From contig NZ_JABWQP020000010.1 of NCBI RefSeq assembly GCF_014268505.2, positions 144,286 through 208,285 on the forward strand: DNA of 64,000 nucleotides. Reading direction: 5' to 3'. The position numbers and the translations under genes are program-made. Each line of letters begins with the position of its first letter. Position 1 is the first letter of the stretch. This document shows positions 33,175 to 42,912 of this stretch, piece by piece. Source of the DNA: Pseudomonas khorasanensis (GTDB lineage Bacteria; Pseudomonadota; Gammaproteobacteria; Pseudomonadales; Pseudomonadaceae). The notes beneath the pieces are model-generated. The model searched no databases. It was given only the letters and a program-made list of their open reading frames with translations, and was not told the origin of the DNA.

Positions 33175-35655
33175 CTAGAAGCGGAAAGTGAGGTCGACGA
33201 GCAGGCGCAGATCAGTTTCCCGATCACCGTCGTAAGGCCGGTTGATCACACTGAACATGCCACCCACATCGAACACGTCATTCCAGGCATACCGTTGACC
33301 GTAACCGAGCAACGCCATGCCGCCGGTGCCGTGGTCGCGCTGGCTGTACGTGCCCGCGCCGGCCTGGAATTGCTGGCTCCAGGACGTTTCGTAGCGGTGG
33401 TAGAGCACGTGATTGATGTTGAGCAGCGGCATCACGCTGAAGTCGGATTTGGGGTTGAAATACGGCACGTCATCGGATTTCGAGTTGTGGCTGCTGCCGA
33501 CTTCCAGACCGGCGTCGACCTGAATGTTCGGCGCGCTGTAGAGCCCTTCGCGCCCGGTCACCAGGGCTTCGACGCGGTTGTTGCCGTCGCTGAAGTGCGA
33601 CGGGCTGACCGACACGCGCCACTCGCGGCTCTCGTTGGCGCGCCAGCGCAGGAACGCGCTGCCGCCGTTGGCCTTGATGTCGCTGTTGAGGGCGCGCAAT
33701 GGCGTTTCGGCGGACAGGTATTCGAGGCTGCCGCCGTATTGCCAGTGATCATTGATGTCGCGGGCAATCGCCAGACGCGCGCCCTGCTTGTCGCCGAAGC
33801 CGTAGTCGTGATTCGACACTTCGGCTTCGAGGGTCATGTCACGGGTGCGCCGCTCCAGGCCAACACGCTGGAAGCGATGATGGCCGGTGCCTTCGGCGAA
33901 ATCACCGGTGGCATAACCAGCGCCGGCAAACACGCGCCAGTCTTCGTTGATCGGCGGGCTGTACAAGGTGCTCTGGATACCGAAATCACGGCTGCCGCTG
34001 ACCGCACCGGCATCGCCGCTGCCACCACCGTTGGCCTTGCCGCCGTAGGCTTCGACGCGCAATTGGGCCATGTCGTGGACTTCCCGCTCGCGGGCCAGAC
34101 GCTGCACCTGGCGGTTGTCCGGATAGCGCGCGACCACGTCGTCGACCAGCGCATCGTTCTGCCGCCATTCCTGCAGTTCCATCGCCGTGCGCGCCTGAGC
34201 GACTTCCAGACCCGCATCGCGCGGCGCCAGGCTCTCGGTTTCCTTGAGCTGATTTTCGGCGCGGCGCGGCCATTGACGGGCCAGGTAGAGATCGGCCTGG
34301 GCCAGACGCAGGCCGAGGTTGCCCGGCGCTTGATCGACCAGGGTCTGCAGGCGCTCCTCGCCGTGGGGCAGGTCGGCACTGTACGTACCGGCCTGCGCCG
34401 CGAGTTGCTGGGCATCCATCCATTCATCGTTCGGGTTGCCGATCGGCAAGCCCTTGAGCTCGACGCGCGGACGCTGGGCTTTCGCCGCGTCTTCGGCAAC
34501 CTTGCGGGCCTCGTCGGCGCGGTCGCTTTCCAGTAGCGAGTAATACAGCGCCGTCGTGTCTACAAGGCGATCACCGACATCGGCGTCCGGCGCCGAGAGC
34601 ACCTGGCGATAAAGATCGGTGGCGATTTCCGGCTCACGCTGATCCAGATAAGACGCCGCAACCCAACGCAGGGCATAAGTCGGAGTCTGTACGCCTTCGG
34701 CTTGCAGTTTCTGGTACTCGCTGATGACATCAGTGGTACGCGCGCGGGCCTTCAGCGCGCCCATGCGATCGATGCGCCAGCGCGTCACGTCGTCGTGGGC
34801 GTTAGCGTCGGGCGTCCAGGTGGCGAGCAGTTTGTCGTAATCGGCCAGCGCGCGGTCGGCGATGACGTAGCGTTCCTTTTCGCTGCGGGTGGCCAGTTCG
34901 GCGAGGCGCACGCGCTCGGCAGCGAGATCGCCTTCGAGGCGGCGCAGGGTCACCGGATCGATCAGCCCCGGGCGTTGACTCGCCAGGCGCAACGCCGGCT
35001 CGGGCAGACGCGCCTTTTGCAGGGCGACTACGTATTCGCGAGCCACTTCAGGTTTGTTGCCGGCGCGGATAAAAGCCTGATCGAATTCGAAGAGCGCGTC
35101 GTACTGTTTGCCGGCGCGCCCGAGTGCGTAACCCAAGGCGAGGCGGCGTGACGGATCATCGGGTTTGGCTGCCACCAGCGCCTGGGCTCGGGTCACAGCC
35201 TGGTCGGGTTGGCCGGCATCGGCCTGGGTCAGCGCCAGGCCCAATTGCAGGTCGGCGTTGTCCGGTTCCAGCGCCAGCGCCTTGTTATAGACCTGGGTGG
35301 CCTGATCCCAGCGCTTGAGGTTGCGGTAGGCACGGGCGGCGGCGGTCAGCGCTTGAACCGGCAGGACGCGGTCGCGGCCCTGGGTTTCATAGATCTGGAC
35401 GACTTCGGCATCAAAACCGGCCCAACTGGCGATTTGCAGATGATCGCTGATCTGCCCGTCACTGGCCTGGCCGGGCGGTAACTGACGCAGCACCGTCAAC
35501 GCAGGCGTGTAATGCCCGGCGCGGGCATCGCGAACCATCTCGTCATAGGGCGTGTCGGCCAGCGCCATCAGCGGCCAGAGCAACTGGCCGCACAGGGCGA
35601 ATCGGAACAAAGGGCGCAAACCACGATGTAATACAGGACCATCAATACGCGGCAT
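33175..35655 (-). CDS. pgaA: PGA outer-membrane export porin PgaA
   Basis: This 826-residue secreted protein has a signal peptide (cut near MALA-DTPYDEM), a long periplasmic array of TPR repeats (about residues 35-500; for example TQVYNKALALEPDNADLQLGLALTQADAGQPDQAVTRAQALVAAKPDD) and a C-terminal outer-membrane beta-barrel (about 530-826) with alternating strands and the final residue phenylalanine (LLVDLTFRF). It guides partly deacetylated PGA out of the cell. It is the first gene of pgaABCD, so the operon promoter lies in 35656-35840. Confidence 0.93.
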   Translation of the reverse strand: MPRIDGPVLHRGLRPLFRFALCGQLLWPLMALADTPYDEMVRDARAGHYTPALTVLRQLPPGQASDGQISDHLQIASWAGFDAEVVQIYETQGRDRVLPVQALTAAARAYRNLKRWDQATQVYNKALALEPDNADLQLGLALTQADAGQPDQAVTRAQALVAAKPDDPSRRLALGYALGRAGKQYDALFEFDQAFIRAGNKPEVAREYVVALQKARLPEPALRLASQRPGLIDPVTLRRLEGDLAAERVRLAELATRSEKERYVIADRALADYDKLLATWTPDANAHDDVTRWRIDRMGALKARARTTDVISEYQKLQAEGVQTPTYALRWVAASYLDQREPEIATDLYRQVLSAPDADVGDRLVDTTALYYSLLESDRADEARKVAEDAAKAQRPRVELKGLPIGNPNDEWMDAQQLAAQAGTYSADLPHGEERLQTLVDQAPGNLGLRLAQADLYLARQWPRRAENQLKETESLAPRDAGLEVAQARTAMELQEWRQNDALVDDVVARYPDNRQVQRLAREREVHDMAQLRVEAYGGKANGGGSGDAGAVSGSRDFGIQSTLYSPPINEDWRVFAGAGYATGDFAEGTGHHRFQRVGLERRTRDMTLEAEVSNHDYGFGDKQGARLAIARDINDHWQYGGSLEYLSAETPLRALNSDIKANGGSAFLRWRANESREWRVSVSPSHFSDGNNRVEALVTGREGLYSAPNIQVDAGLEVGSSHNSKSDDVPYFNPKSDFSVMPLLNINHVLYHRYETSWSQQFQAGAGTYSQRDHGTGGMALLGYGQRYAWNDVFDVGGMFSVINRPYDGDRETDLRLLVDLTFRF

Positions 35656-35839
35656 TCGTCAGCATCCTTACATGGCCAGCCGGGTCGCGATGCCCTCCTT
35701 GCCCATTCGTAACGGTGGCCGACAATGACAGCCCTCGGCCAAGCTTGGTGAGGCAGTCTGCACGCAAGCGTAGTTGAATTTTCACAACGCAATAATTGTT
35801 CAGAATCGGTCGGGTTATTGCGCAAACCCCGGACAGCAA

Positions 35840-35874
35840 AACGCCCGGCGCCTGTTCAAACAGGGGCCGGGCGT
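35840..35874 (-). terminator. Hairpin terminator after the YdgA-like gene
   Basis: A long GC-rich inverted repeat (AACGCCCGGCGCCTG, 6-nt loop, CAGGGGCCGGGCGTT) lies 20 bp after the stop of the YdgA-like gene, between it and the pgaA promoter region. The following T-run on the minus strand is short. Confidence 0.75.
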
Positions 35875-35893
35875 TGCTGAAGCGTGGGGCGGA

Positions 35894-37399
35894 TTATTGT
35901 TCTTGGGTGACGCCGGCGAACTTGCTCATCAGGAAGCCAATGAACTGTTCGACGGTCATTTTCTGGCCATTGAAGTCCACCTGATTGGCCGCGTAATGCA
36001 GCTTGGTGACGACGTTGGTGCCGTCGGCAACAGCCAACTGCGAACCGACCGCCATGCCAGCGAACATATCGGCCGCTTCCTTCGACTGATCAACGATGGC
36101 TTTGGCGTCAGTCTGGCCATCGAGTTGCGCCTGTACGCTCAGCAAATCGACCAGCATCGGTTTGGACACCTGAATATTCAGGTCGAGCAGCGCGATCAGT
36201 TGCTTGCCGAGTTGATCCGGCGGCAAATCCATCGATTGCGGCTTGGTCAGGTCGATCACCAGATTGGCGCGGCTTTCACCGTTGGCAGTGTTGAACGAGA
36301 GGTTCTCCAGCGCCAGTTGCGGGCCGGCGGCCAGCAGTTTCTGCAGGTCGGCTTTGACCTGGGCGCTTTCTGCTTCGGTCAGGTTCAGCTCCGGGGCCGG
36401 CAAGCCCTGAGCGGCGGCTTCGGCGGCGGCTTTTTCGTAAGGCTGCAACTTGGTCTGGTAGATCTGCATCAACGACATGGTCGACGGAATGTCGAGATTC
36501 TTCAGGCTCATGGCCATGGCCGCCGAACCGACCTTCTTGTCGTTGAGCGTCACTTCGCCGATTTTGTAGTCGGCACGGCCCGAGGCGTTGCTGCCGCTTT
36601 CTTCGGTGCGATTCTTCATTTCGAAGTTCTTCACACCCAGCACCATCGGCTTGGCGCCGAAGGTGGTTTTGCTGCTGGTCACTTCCAGGGTGTTTTCCCC
36701 GGTGTAGTAGCCGTAGCTGCTCTTGGCGAGGTTGCTGGCCAGGGTCAGACCGTTGATCTCGACTTGCACAGGCGCCTGGTCTTCAGAAACGGTGACCAGT
36801 TTGAGGTTGTCCACATAACCGTCGGCCTTGACCTTCTGAGCCTGGGCGCTGGCGGCGATGTCCATGCTCAGCCCTGAGAACTTCAGGCTTGACTGCTCAT
36901 CCAGCGCGGTTTCGAACGGCACCAGATTAAGGGTGCTGGTGGTCGATTCGTCGTAGCCAATGTTGGTCACGCCTTTGAGCGGCGCGGCGCCTTTGGTGGC
37001 GGCAAACCATTTTTCCGTGGACGGGCTCTTTTCCAGCTCGTAGTTACTGGTGGCCATGACGGGCAACCATTTCAGCGAAACCAGGCGCGAGAAGGGCAGC
37101 GGGCCGTGTTCGATGTGGTCGACGAACAGCAACTCGACCGGCGCATCGCCGAACATCTCGCCTTCGCCCTTCAGGCGATAATGCGCGGTGCTGGTGAAGG
37201 TGTGGCGTTCCAGCGATACCAGTTCCAGCGACGCCGTACCGTTGGAGCCGGCCATGGCAGTCTGCAGCTCTTTGTTGGCGTTGGTGACGGCGTTGTTCAG
37301 TACGCCTTCGATCTTGGTCCCGGTGTACCAGGCCCCGCCTGCGCTGATGGCGCCGATGGCAACAACAATCCCGAGAAGCACGCCTGCTGATTTATTCAT
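35894..37399 (-). CDS. YdgA-family (DUF945) protein
   Basis: The 501-residue protein has an N-terminal signal anchor (MNKSAGVLLGIVVAIGAISAGGAWYTGTKIE) followed by a periplasmic domain of the DUF945/YdgA family: LVSLERHTFTSTAHYRLKGEG, FVDHIEHGPLPFSRL, and the C-terminal KLHYAANQVDFNGQKMTVEQFIGFL. It looks like an AsmA-related, beta-rich envelope protein; biochemical function is unknown. It is monocistronic, with a terminator behind it and about 190 bp without a gene in front of it. Confidence 0.85.
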   Translation of the reverse strand: MNKSAGVLLGIVVAIGAISAGGAWYTGTKIEGVLNNAVTNANKELQTAMAGSNGTASLELVSLERHTFTSTAHYRLKGEGEMFGDAPVELLFVDHIEHGPLPFSRLVSLKWLPVMATSNYELEKSPSTEKWFAATKGAAPLKGVTNIGYDESTTSTLNLVPFETALDEQSSLKFSGLSMDIAASAQAQKVKADGYVDNLKLVTVSEDQAPVQVEINGLTLASNLAKSSYGYYTGENTLEVTSSKTTFGAKPMVLGVKNFEMKNRTEESGSNASGRADYKIGEVTLNDKKVGSAAMAMSLKNLDIPSTMSLMQIYQTKLQPYEKAAAEAAAQGLPAPELNLTEAESAQVKADLQKLLAAGPQLALENLSFNTANGESRANLVIDLTKPQSMDLPPDQLGKQLIALLDLNIQVSKPMLVDLLSVQAQLDGQTDAKAIVDQSKEAADMFAGMAVGSQLAVADGTNVVTKLHYAANQVDFNGQKMTVEQFIGFLMSKFAGVTQEQ

Positions 37400-37590
37400 G
37401 AATGACCTGATCGATTTCCGTGGCTGTAAATGGGGACGTCTTCCTTGAACCCGAGATGGGGTCGCGGCTCGACTGTGCGTAATTCAGCGGTGGAGATTAG
37501 CACCGGGCGCAGGCGACGGCCCAATGTTTAAAGGTTAAAGAGTGTCCATGGACCGTTGAGAGCGCGAAAAGATCGTCCGATCCTTTGATC

Positions 37591-38226
37591 TCAGGAATAC
37601 TGGACCTCAACCTCATCCAGCTGATGATCAAAGCTTTTGAGCCGCGCCGTCCAGGTATAAACGAGCACTTCAAAGTCCCGATCGATCACCGCTCCGCCGG
37701 TCGTGTCCGCCCGCACATCGCAGAAATCCAGCTGATAGCGTTCACGGGCCATGGCCGTGGCGACGTCGGACAGTTCCCGGGCGTTGTTCAGCCAGTGCCA
37801 ACCTTCATCGGCAATCTGCTTGTCGAGTTCCAGGCATTGTTTCTTCAGCGCTTCGAGGCTCTTCTCCAGCGGTGTGCCGGTGAGTTCGCCCATGACTTCG
37901 GCAAACGTCCGCCCAGGCTGCCAGTAACTGCCCCAGAAATAGCGATCGAACACGGTTTCTACCCGGCGCAGGGCGACCTTGGTATCCCAGATCAGGACCA
38001 GCATCTTGCCCCGCTCCAGCTGGCGTTTCTTGACCCGCTGCACCTGGATCGACGTCCACGCAACCACGACGATCGCCATGACCGCGATCAGCGCAACGGC
38101 GCTGTCGAGGAAAATCATCGCGGTGTCGATCTCATGGGCCAGCATGATCCCGTAGAAATACGTGGCCGAGAGCAACACCAGCGCTACCAGGACGCACCAA
38201 AAACCGAGAGCGTAAGGGTTTTTCAT
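37591..38226 (-). CDS. Hypothetical two-helix membrane protein
   Basis: This 211-residue protein has two N-terminal membrane segments (about residues 10-32 and 42-62) and a charged, helical cytoplasmic part of about 145 residues with VQRVKKRQLERGKMLVLIWDTKVALRRVE. I do not recognise the family. The ATG encoding MKNPYALGFW follows GGGGAAACC; the frame is open 26 codons further upstream, but without support. It lies downstream of the FUSC efflux operon on the same strand with a 93-bp gap, so partial readthrough is possible. Confidence 0.6.
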   Translation of the reverse strand: MKNPYALGFWCVLVALVLLSATYFYGIMLAHEIDTAMIFLDSAVALIAVMAIVVVAWTSIQVQRVKKRQLERGKMLVLIWDTKVALRRVETVFDRYFWGSYWQPGRTFAEVMGELTGTPLEKSLEALKKQCLELDKQIADEGWHWLNNARELSDVATAMARERYQLDFCDVRADTTGGAVIDRDFEVLVYTWTARLKSFDHQLDEVEVQYS

Positions 38227-38319
38227 TATTGGTTTCCCCTGAACCAGCACTTGCAATGTGCGCTGAAGGGACGCTTTGCACGGGGCGCCCCTCCAACACT
38301 TCAAAGCATAGCAACGGGC

Positions 38320-39762
38320 TCAGGGTTTGTTGGCGTCTGAAGTGTGCGTTCGTCCGCTTTCCCAGCCACCGCCCAGCGCGAGGAACAAATCGATCTGGCT
38401 CATCGCAACCTGGGTGTTGGCGGCGGCCAGTTGTGCGGTGACATCGGTGTAGGTGCGCGTCGCCTGCAGATCGGCGAGGAAGGACTCGCGGCCAGCCTGG
38501 AAGAAGCGGTGGGTCTGCTCGGCCGCGAGCTTCGCCGACTGCTCGGCCTCGGCCAGTGCGTCGCGGCGTTGCAGCAACGCGCTGTACTGCGCCAGGCCGG
38601 TCTGGGTCTCGCGAATGGCGTTGAGCACTACACCGTCGAAATGCGCCAGCGCACCCTGAGTGTTGGCTTCAGCTTCGCGAATGCGCGCGCGTGCGCCGTT
38701 GGTCGGCACCTTCCAGCTCAGCGACGGGCCAAAGCCCCAACGATTCGTCGAGGGGTCACCGAGTTCGTCGGCGATCCCGACGGTGCCGATGGTCGCACCG
38801 ATGCTGATGTCGGGGTACAACTCGCCGGTGGCGACACCGATACCGGCGGTGGCCGCCGCGAGGCGCCGTTCGGCCTGGCGAATATCCGGACGGCGCTTGA
38901 GCAGCGCGGCGCCATCACCCACCGGGACCAATTGAGCGATTTTCGGCAGTTCGGCGCAACTGGCCGTGCCCGCCGGCAATTGATCGACCGGTTTGGCCAG
39001 CAGCATCGACAGACGGAACAGCCCGGCCTGACGCGCAGCTTCATAACGCGGCAGGTCGGCGCGCAAGGACTTGAATTGGGTCTGTGAACGGGTGACCTGG
39101 GTTTCATCACCTCGTCCTGCGTCGCGCAGACGCTGGATCAGCGTCGTGCTTTGCGATTGCAAGTCGAGGGAATGCTGGGCGATTTCCCGTTCTTCGTTGG
39201 CGGCACACACTTGCGTGTACGCGCGGACCACGTCCGCCACCAGGGTGATGCGCGCGGTGTCGGCAGCCGCCTGGGTCGCGTCGGCATTGGCTTTCGCCGC
39301 TTCGATGCCGCGTTGCAACGTGCCCCACAGGTCGAACTGATACGAAGCGCTGATGCCGATATCGGCAACGTTGGACACCGGGACTTTCTCCGGCAGCAAG
39401 AACGCCTGACCGGATTCCTGTAGACGTTGAGCCCCCATTTTTACCCCGCCGCTCCAGCCGCCGGCGGCTTCGGCTTCGTCAACCTGAGCGCGAGCGCGTG
39501 ACAGATTTGCCGCCGCCACGCGCAGATCGGTATTGGAGGCCATGGCCTGCTGCACCAGTTGATCAAGCCGTGGATCTTGATACAGCCGCCACCAGTGCGC
39601 AGGCACTGGCGCCGACACCACCGGTTTGCCGGCCACTGCCAGCTCACCCTGAATATCTTTGCGCTGCACCGCCGCATCATCGGGCACTTGATAATCCGGC
39701 CCGACCATCTGACAAGCCGACAGCATCACGCCCAAACCGACGATCAACAACGCCCTGCTCAT
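38320..39762 (-). CDS. Outer-membrane efflux lipoprotein, NodT/OprM family
   Basis: The 480-residue protein has lipobox LSACQ at Cys17, followed by VGPDYQVPDDA, the typical mature start of NodT-family outer-membrane factors. Two OEP repeats follow (about 60-260 and 265-460), with RPDIRQAERRLAAATAGIGVATGELYPDISIGAT as hallmark. It would form the trimeric exit duct for the HlyD-FUSC pump encoded just upstream, overlapping the HlyD gene by 4 bp. It is the last gene of the operon. Confidence 0.9.
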   Translation of the reverse strand: MSRALLIVGLGVMLSACQMVGPDYQVPDDAAVQRKDIQGELAVAGKPVVSAPVPAHWWRLYQDPRLDQLVQQAMASNTDLRVAAANLSRARAQVDEAEAAGGWSGGVKMGAQRLQESGQAFLLPEKVPVSNVADIGISASYQFDLWGTLQRGIEAAKANADATQAAADTARITLVADVVRAYTQVCAANEEREIAQHSLDLQSQSTTLIQRLRDAGRGDETQVTRSQTQFKSLRADLPRYEAARQAGLFRLSMLLAKPVDQLPAGTASCAELPKIAQLVPVGDGAALLKRRPDIRQAERRLAAATAGIGVATGELYPDISIGATIGTVGIADELGDPSTNRWGFGPSLSWKVPTNGARARIREAEANTQGALAHFDGVVLNAIRETQTGLAQYSALLQRRDALAEAEQSAKLAAEQTHRFFQAGRESFLADLQATRTYTDVTAQLAAANTQVAMSQIDLFLALGGGWESGRTHTSDANKP

Positions 39763-40646
39763 GGCTGGGGCTCCTGCGGCTGGTCGTCGATGATCGACAC
39801 GGTGGCGGTGCGCCCGGCAATCATGCGGAAGTCTGCCGGTACGTCATCAAAAGCGATGCGCACCGGAATCCGCTGCGCCAGCCGCACCCAGCTGAATGCT
39901 GGGTTGACGTTGGGCAGCAGATTGCTGCCGCTGGTGCGGTCGCGGTCTTCGATACCGGCGACGATGCTCTCGACATGTCCGCGCAGTTTCGCGCGGTCGC
40001 CGATCACGCGGATATCCACTGATTGCCCGACATGAATGCCGTCGAGCTTGGTTTCTTCGAAATAGCCATCGATGTGAAACGAATTGCTGTCGACCACTGA
40101 CAACACCGGGCGCCCCGCCGTGACGAATTCCTGCGGGCGCGGCGCGCGGTCGTTGACGTAACCGTCGACCGGGCTGCGGATCACCGAGCGGTCGAGGTTG
40201 AGCTGCGCACTGTCCACCGCCACCCGCGCTTCGGCCAATGCCGATTGCGCACGGGCTACGCGCGACTGGCTCTCTTCCAGCTGCTCGGCCGGCACCAGAT
40301 TGCCCAAACCTCGATTACGCTTGGCTTCGCGCTGCGCCTGAGCGAGGGTTTCTTCGCGGTCCGCGACGGCGGCCTTTGCTTGACGCAGGGCCAGTTTAAA
40401 GCGGTCCTGATCGATGCTGAACAACACCTGACCGCGCTTGATCAGTTGGTTGTCCTTTACTTCGACCTGCTGGATCAGTCCGGACACGTCCGGGGCGATC
40501 TGGATGATATCGGCGCGGATATGGCCGTCGCGGGTCCAGGGCGCGAACATGTAATACATGACCATGCGCCAGACTAGGACAACGGCAAACGTCACGATCA
40601 GCAGGGTCAGCACCACGCGACCCAGGGTCAAAAACGGTTTTTTCAT
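39759..40646 (-). CDS. HlyD-family membrane fusion protein (AaeA/EmrA-like)
   Basis: The 295-residue periplasmic adaptor has one N-terminal membrane anchor (about residues 9-32), a biotinyl-lipoyl-like hairpin domain (QIAPDVSGLIQQVEVKDNQLIKRGQVLFSID), a coiled-coil hairpin rich in Q/R/E (about 90-155), and a beta-barrel with VIRSPVDGYVNDRAPRPQEFV. It connects the FUSC transporter with the outer-membrane factor. It overlaps both neighbours by 4 bp, so the genes are translationally coupled. Confidence 0.9.
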   Translation of the reverse strand: MKKPFLTLGRVVLTLLIVTFAVVLVWRMVMYYMFAPWTRDGHIRADIIQIAPDVSGLIQQVEVKDNQLIKRGQVLFSIDQDRFKLALRQAKAAVADREETLAQAQREAKRNRGLGNLVPAEQLEESQSRVARAQSALAEARVAVDSAQLNLDRSVIRSPVDGYVNDRAPRPQEFVTAGRPVLSVVDSNSFHIDGYFEETKLDGIHVGQSVDIRVIGDRAKLRGHVESIVAGIEDRDRTSGSNLLPNVNPAFSWVRLAQRIPVRIAFDDVPADFRMIAGRTATVSIIDDQPQEPQP

Positions 40647-40852
40647 GTCATCAGGTATCGACTGAGTGAGTCCACGCCGTACAGCAGCACGGCATAGAGC
40701 GCCACGTTGAACAATGCCCGGTGCCAGACCAGACGGTAAAAGTGCAGGCGCGTCAGCACGCCATGCACCAGCAAAAACAACACATAGGTAATGCCCATCA
40801 ACACCAGCAGGGTCGGCAGGAAAATGCCGCTGATATCCAGATCACCGATCAT
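40643..40852 (-). CDS. DUF1656 small membrane protein (AaeX-like)
   Basis: This 69-residue protein begins MIGDLDISGIFLPTLLVLMGITYVLFLLVHGVLTRLHFYRLVWHRALFNVALYAVLLYG, two membrane helices in the DUF1656 pattern. It is a constant companion of FUSC-type aromatic-acid exporters (AaeX in E. coli). It overlaps the FUSC gene upstream and the HlyD gene downstream by 4 bp each. Its exact role in the pump is not established. Confidence 0.88.
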   Translation of the reverse strand: MIGDLDISGIFLPTLLVLMGITYVLFLLVHGVLTRLHFYRLVWHRALFNVALYAVLLYGVDSLSRYLMT

Positions 40853-42912
40853 AGGGGCGCTCCATCGGGCAGCGGTTCTTCGGGCTCGGCGCTGGAGACG
40901 AATTCGACGCCGGGCAGCAGCGCCAGACGCAAACCGCTCAAGGCGTGCAACAGGTGCAGACGGGTCTCATCGTCGCCCTGGCCATTCAGCGCTCGGCGGG
41001 TGCGATCCAGTGTCATCAGCAATCCGCTCGGTGCGGGCAGACGTTCGCCTGATTTGAGGCAGGCGCGAAAATACTCGCCAACCTCGGCCACCACTTGCTG
41101 CAACAACGCATTCGGCGCGCCAGTGACGCGCGGGGTGTAGGCGAGCAAGTCCAGCAGGTTCAGACCGACGCGCACTTCACGCATTGCGATGCCAGTGTCC
41201 TGGCCGGTCAAGGCCAGACGCGGCAGATGCTGCATCAGCCGATCGAGCAGCTGCACGCCCAACTGCCGATGCTCGGCGAGGTTGGCCGGCTCGGTCATGC
41301 TGACGATGTCTTTCCAGCTGAATCGGGTCAGGCGCTTGGCCGCCAGCTCGGCACCGAACGGGCGCGCGACCAGTGTCCAGATAAAGGCGAACAACAGCCC
41401 CAGCGGCCCGGCGAGGTTGGAGTTTACGAACGCGAAAAAATCCGCATCGTACGCGCCCTGAATGCTGATGAACGACGAAGTGTTGACCAGCGTCAGCAGC
41501 ATGCCGAGGTAAAAACGCGGCTGGACCGTCAGCGTGCCGATGCAAATGAACGGCACGGAAAACGCCAGTACCAGCATCGGAAAATCATGCAGGTTGGGCA
41601 GGATTAAAAACAGATACAGGCTGGCGAACAGTACCGACATGCCGGTCCAGAAAAAGAACCGGTAAATCTGCGGCGCCGGATCGTCCATCGATGCAAAGAA
41701 GCTGCACGCCACCGCCGCCAGAATCACCGCGCTGCCGCCATCCGGCCACCCGAGCAGGATCCATAGCACCGAAGCGACGATGATCGCCAGAATGGTCGAG
41801 GCCACCGAATAGAGCATCAGCCCGCGATCAATGAACGGCGTCAAACGACCGAGGCGCCAATGGCGATAGACCGCGCGCCAGCTGTCCTGGCGCTCGCACA
41901 GAATCGCATCCTGCAGGCTGCGGCAGTCCTGCCACAAATCGATGAATTCACCGAGGCGGTAAATCGCGTTGGAGAACAGCAGCTGCTTGCGATCCTCCAG
42001 CGCTTCAGCGCTCGGTTGCAGCGCGTCGAGCTGTTCTCTGAGTGCTTGCCAGCGATCTAGATCGGCGTCTGCATGGCTCAACCATTCGCGGGTCGCTGTC
42101 AGCAGCGGCTGGAATTTTTCCACCAGTTCCGGCGTGCGGCGCTCAAGGGCATACAGCGAATCTTCAAGCGCATCGATCACCGGCAACAAATGAATCATCC
42201 GCCCGCGCAGTTCCTTGGTGTTGCGCACGGTTTGCGGCCGCGCGCCCTCATGAGGCAGCTGGCCGATCATCAATTCGAGACTGTTGAAACTGGCGACCAT
42301 GGCCATGCGCAGCGCGGTGACTTCTTCAGGCTGCACGTCGCGGCCGAGAAACTTCAGGCTGTAGCTCGTCGCGTCGGTGAACCACTTGCCCACGGCATCG
42401 TTGAACACCGGCGCCAGGCGTCGCGGCCAGAACATCGCGCCAACCACGGCGGCGACGGCGATGCCGAGGAAAATCTCTTCGGTGCGCGCCTCCGCCACGT
42501 CCCACACCGCCAGCGGATTATCGACGACCGGCAAGGCAATCAGCGGCAAGGTATAACCGGCGAGCATCAAGGCGTAGCTGTTGGCGGTGCGCAAATGCAA
42601 GGACATGAACAGTAAAATGCCGGTCCACAACGCAATGACCACGACGAGCACATAAGGGCTCTGCACAAACATCGGCACGAACAGCACCGCTGCCGCAGCC
42701 CCCAGAAAAGTGCCCGCCGCCCGGTACAGAGCCTTGGAACTGGTCGGGCCGAGAAACGGACTGGAGACGATGTACACCGTGGCCATCGCCCAATACGGAC
42801 GCGGCATTTGCATGAGCAAGGCGATGTGCAGCGCAATCATCGACGCTGCAAAGGTACGAACCCCGTAGAACCAGTCACGGGCCGGCGGGAAGCCTGCGAA
42901 AAAAACGTTCAA
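40849..42912 (-). CDS. FUSC-family inner-membrane transporter (AaeB/FusC-like)
   Basis: This 687-residue membrane protein has two clusters of about five membrane helices (about residues 15-165 and 365-510), each followed by a large cytoplasmic helical region; FAASMIALHIALLMQMPRPYWAMATVYIVSSPFLGPTSSKALYRAAGT is the FUSC signature. Family members export aromatic carboxylic acids or fusaric acid. With DUF1656, HlyD and OMF genes it makes a complete tripartite pump. It overlaps the MarR gene by 4 bp. The substrate is probably the ligand of that MarR regulator and cannot be named. Confidence 0.9.
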   Translation of the reverse strand: MNVFFAGFPPARDWFYGVRTFAASMIALHIALLMQMPRPYWAMATVYIVSSPFLGPTSSKALYRAAGTFLGAAAAVLFVPMFVQSPYVLVVVIALWTGILLFMSLHLRTANSYALMLAGYTLPLIALPVVDNPLAVWDVAEARTEEIFLGIAVAAVVGAMFWPRRLAPVFNDAVGKWFTDATSYSLKFLGRDVQPEEVTALRMAMVASFNSLELMIGQLPHEGARPQTVRNTKELRGRMIHLLPVIDALEDSLYALERRTPELVEKFQPLLTATREWLSHADADLDRWQALREQLDALQPSAEALEDRKQLLFSNAIYRLGEFIDLWQDCRSLQDAILCERQDSWRAVYRHWRLGRLTPFIDRGLMLYSVASTILAIIVASVLWILLGWPDGGSAVILAAVACSFFASMDDPAPQIYRFFFWTGMSVLFASLYLFLILPNLHDFPMLVLAFSVPFICIGTLTVQPRFYLGMLLTLVNTSSFISIQGAYDADFFAFVNSNLAGPLGLLFAFIWTLVARPFGAELAAKRLTRFSWKDIVSMTEPANLAEHRQLGVQLLDRLMQHLPRLALTGQDTGIAMREVRVGLNLLDLLAYTPRVTGAPNALLQQVVAEVGEYFRACLKSGERLPAPSGLLMTLDRTRRALNGQGDDETRLHLLHALSGLRLALLPGVEFVSSAEPEEPLPDGAPL

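Noticed and set aside
31735..34536. Plus-strand open frame of about 933 codons across pgaB and pgaA
   Set aside because: It is antisense to two clearly recognised genes; its composition (Gln, His, Arg, Ala rich without domains) is typical of reversed GC-rich codons.
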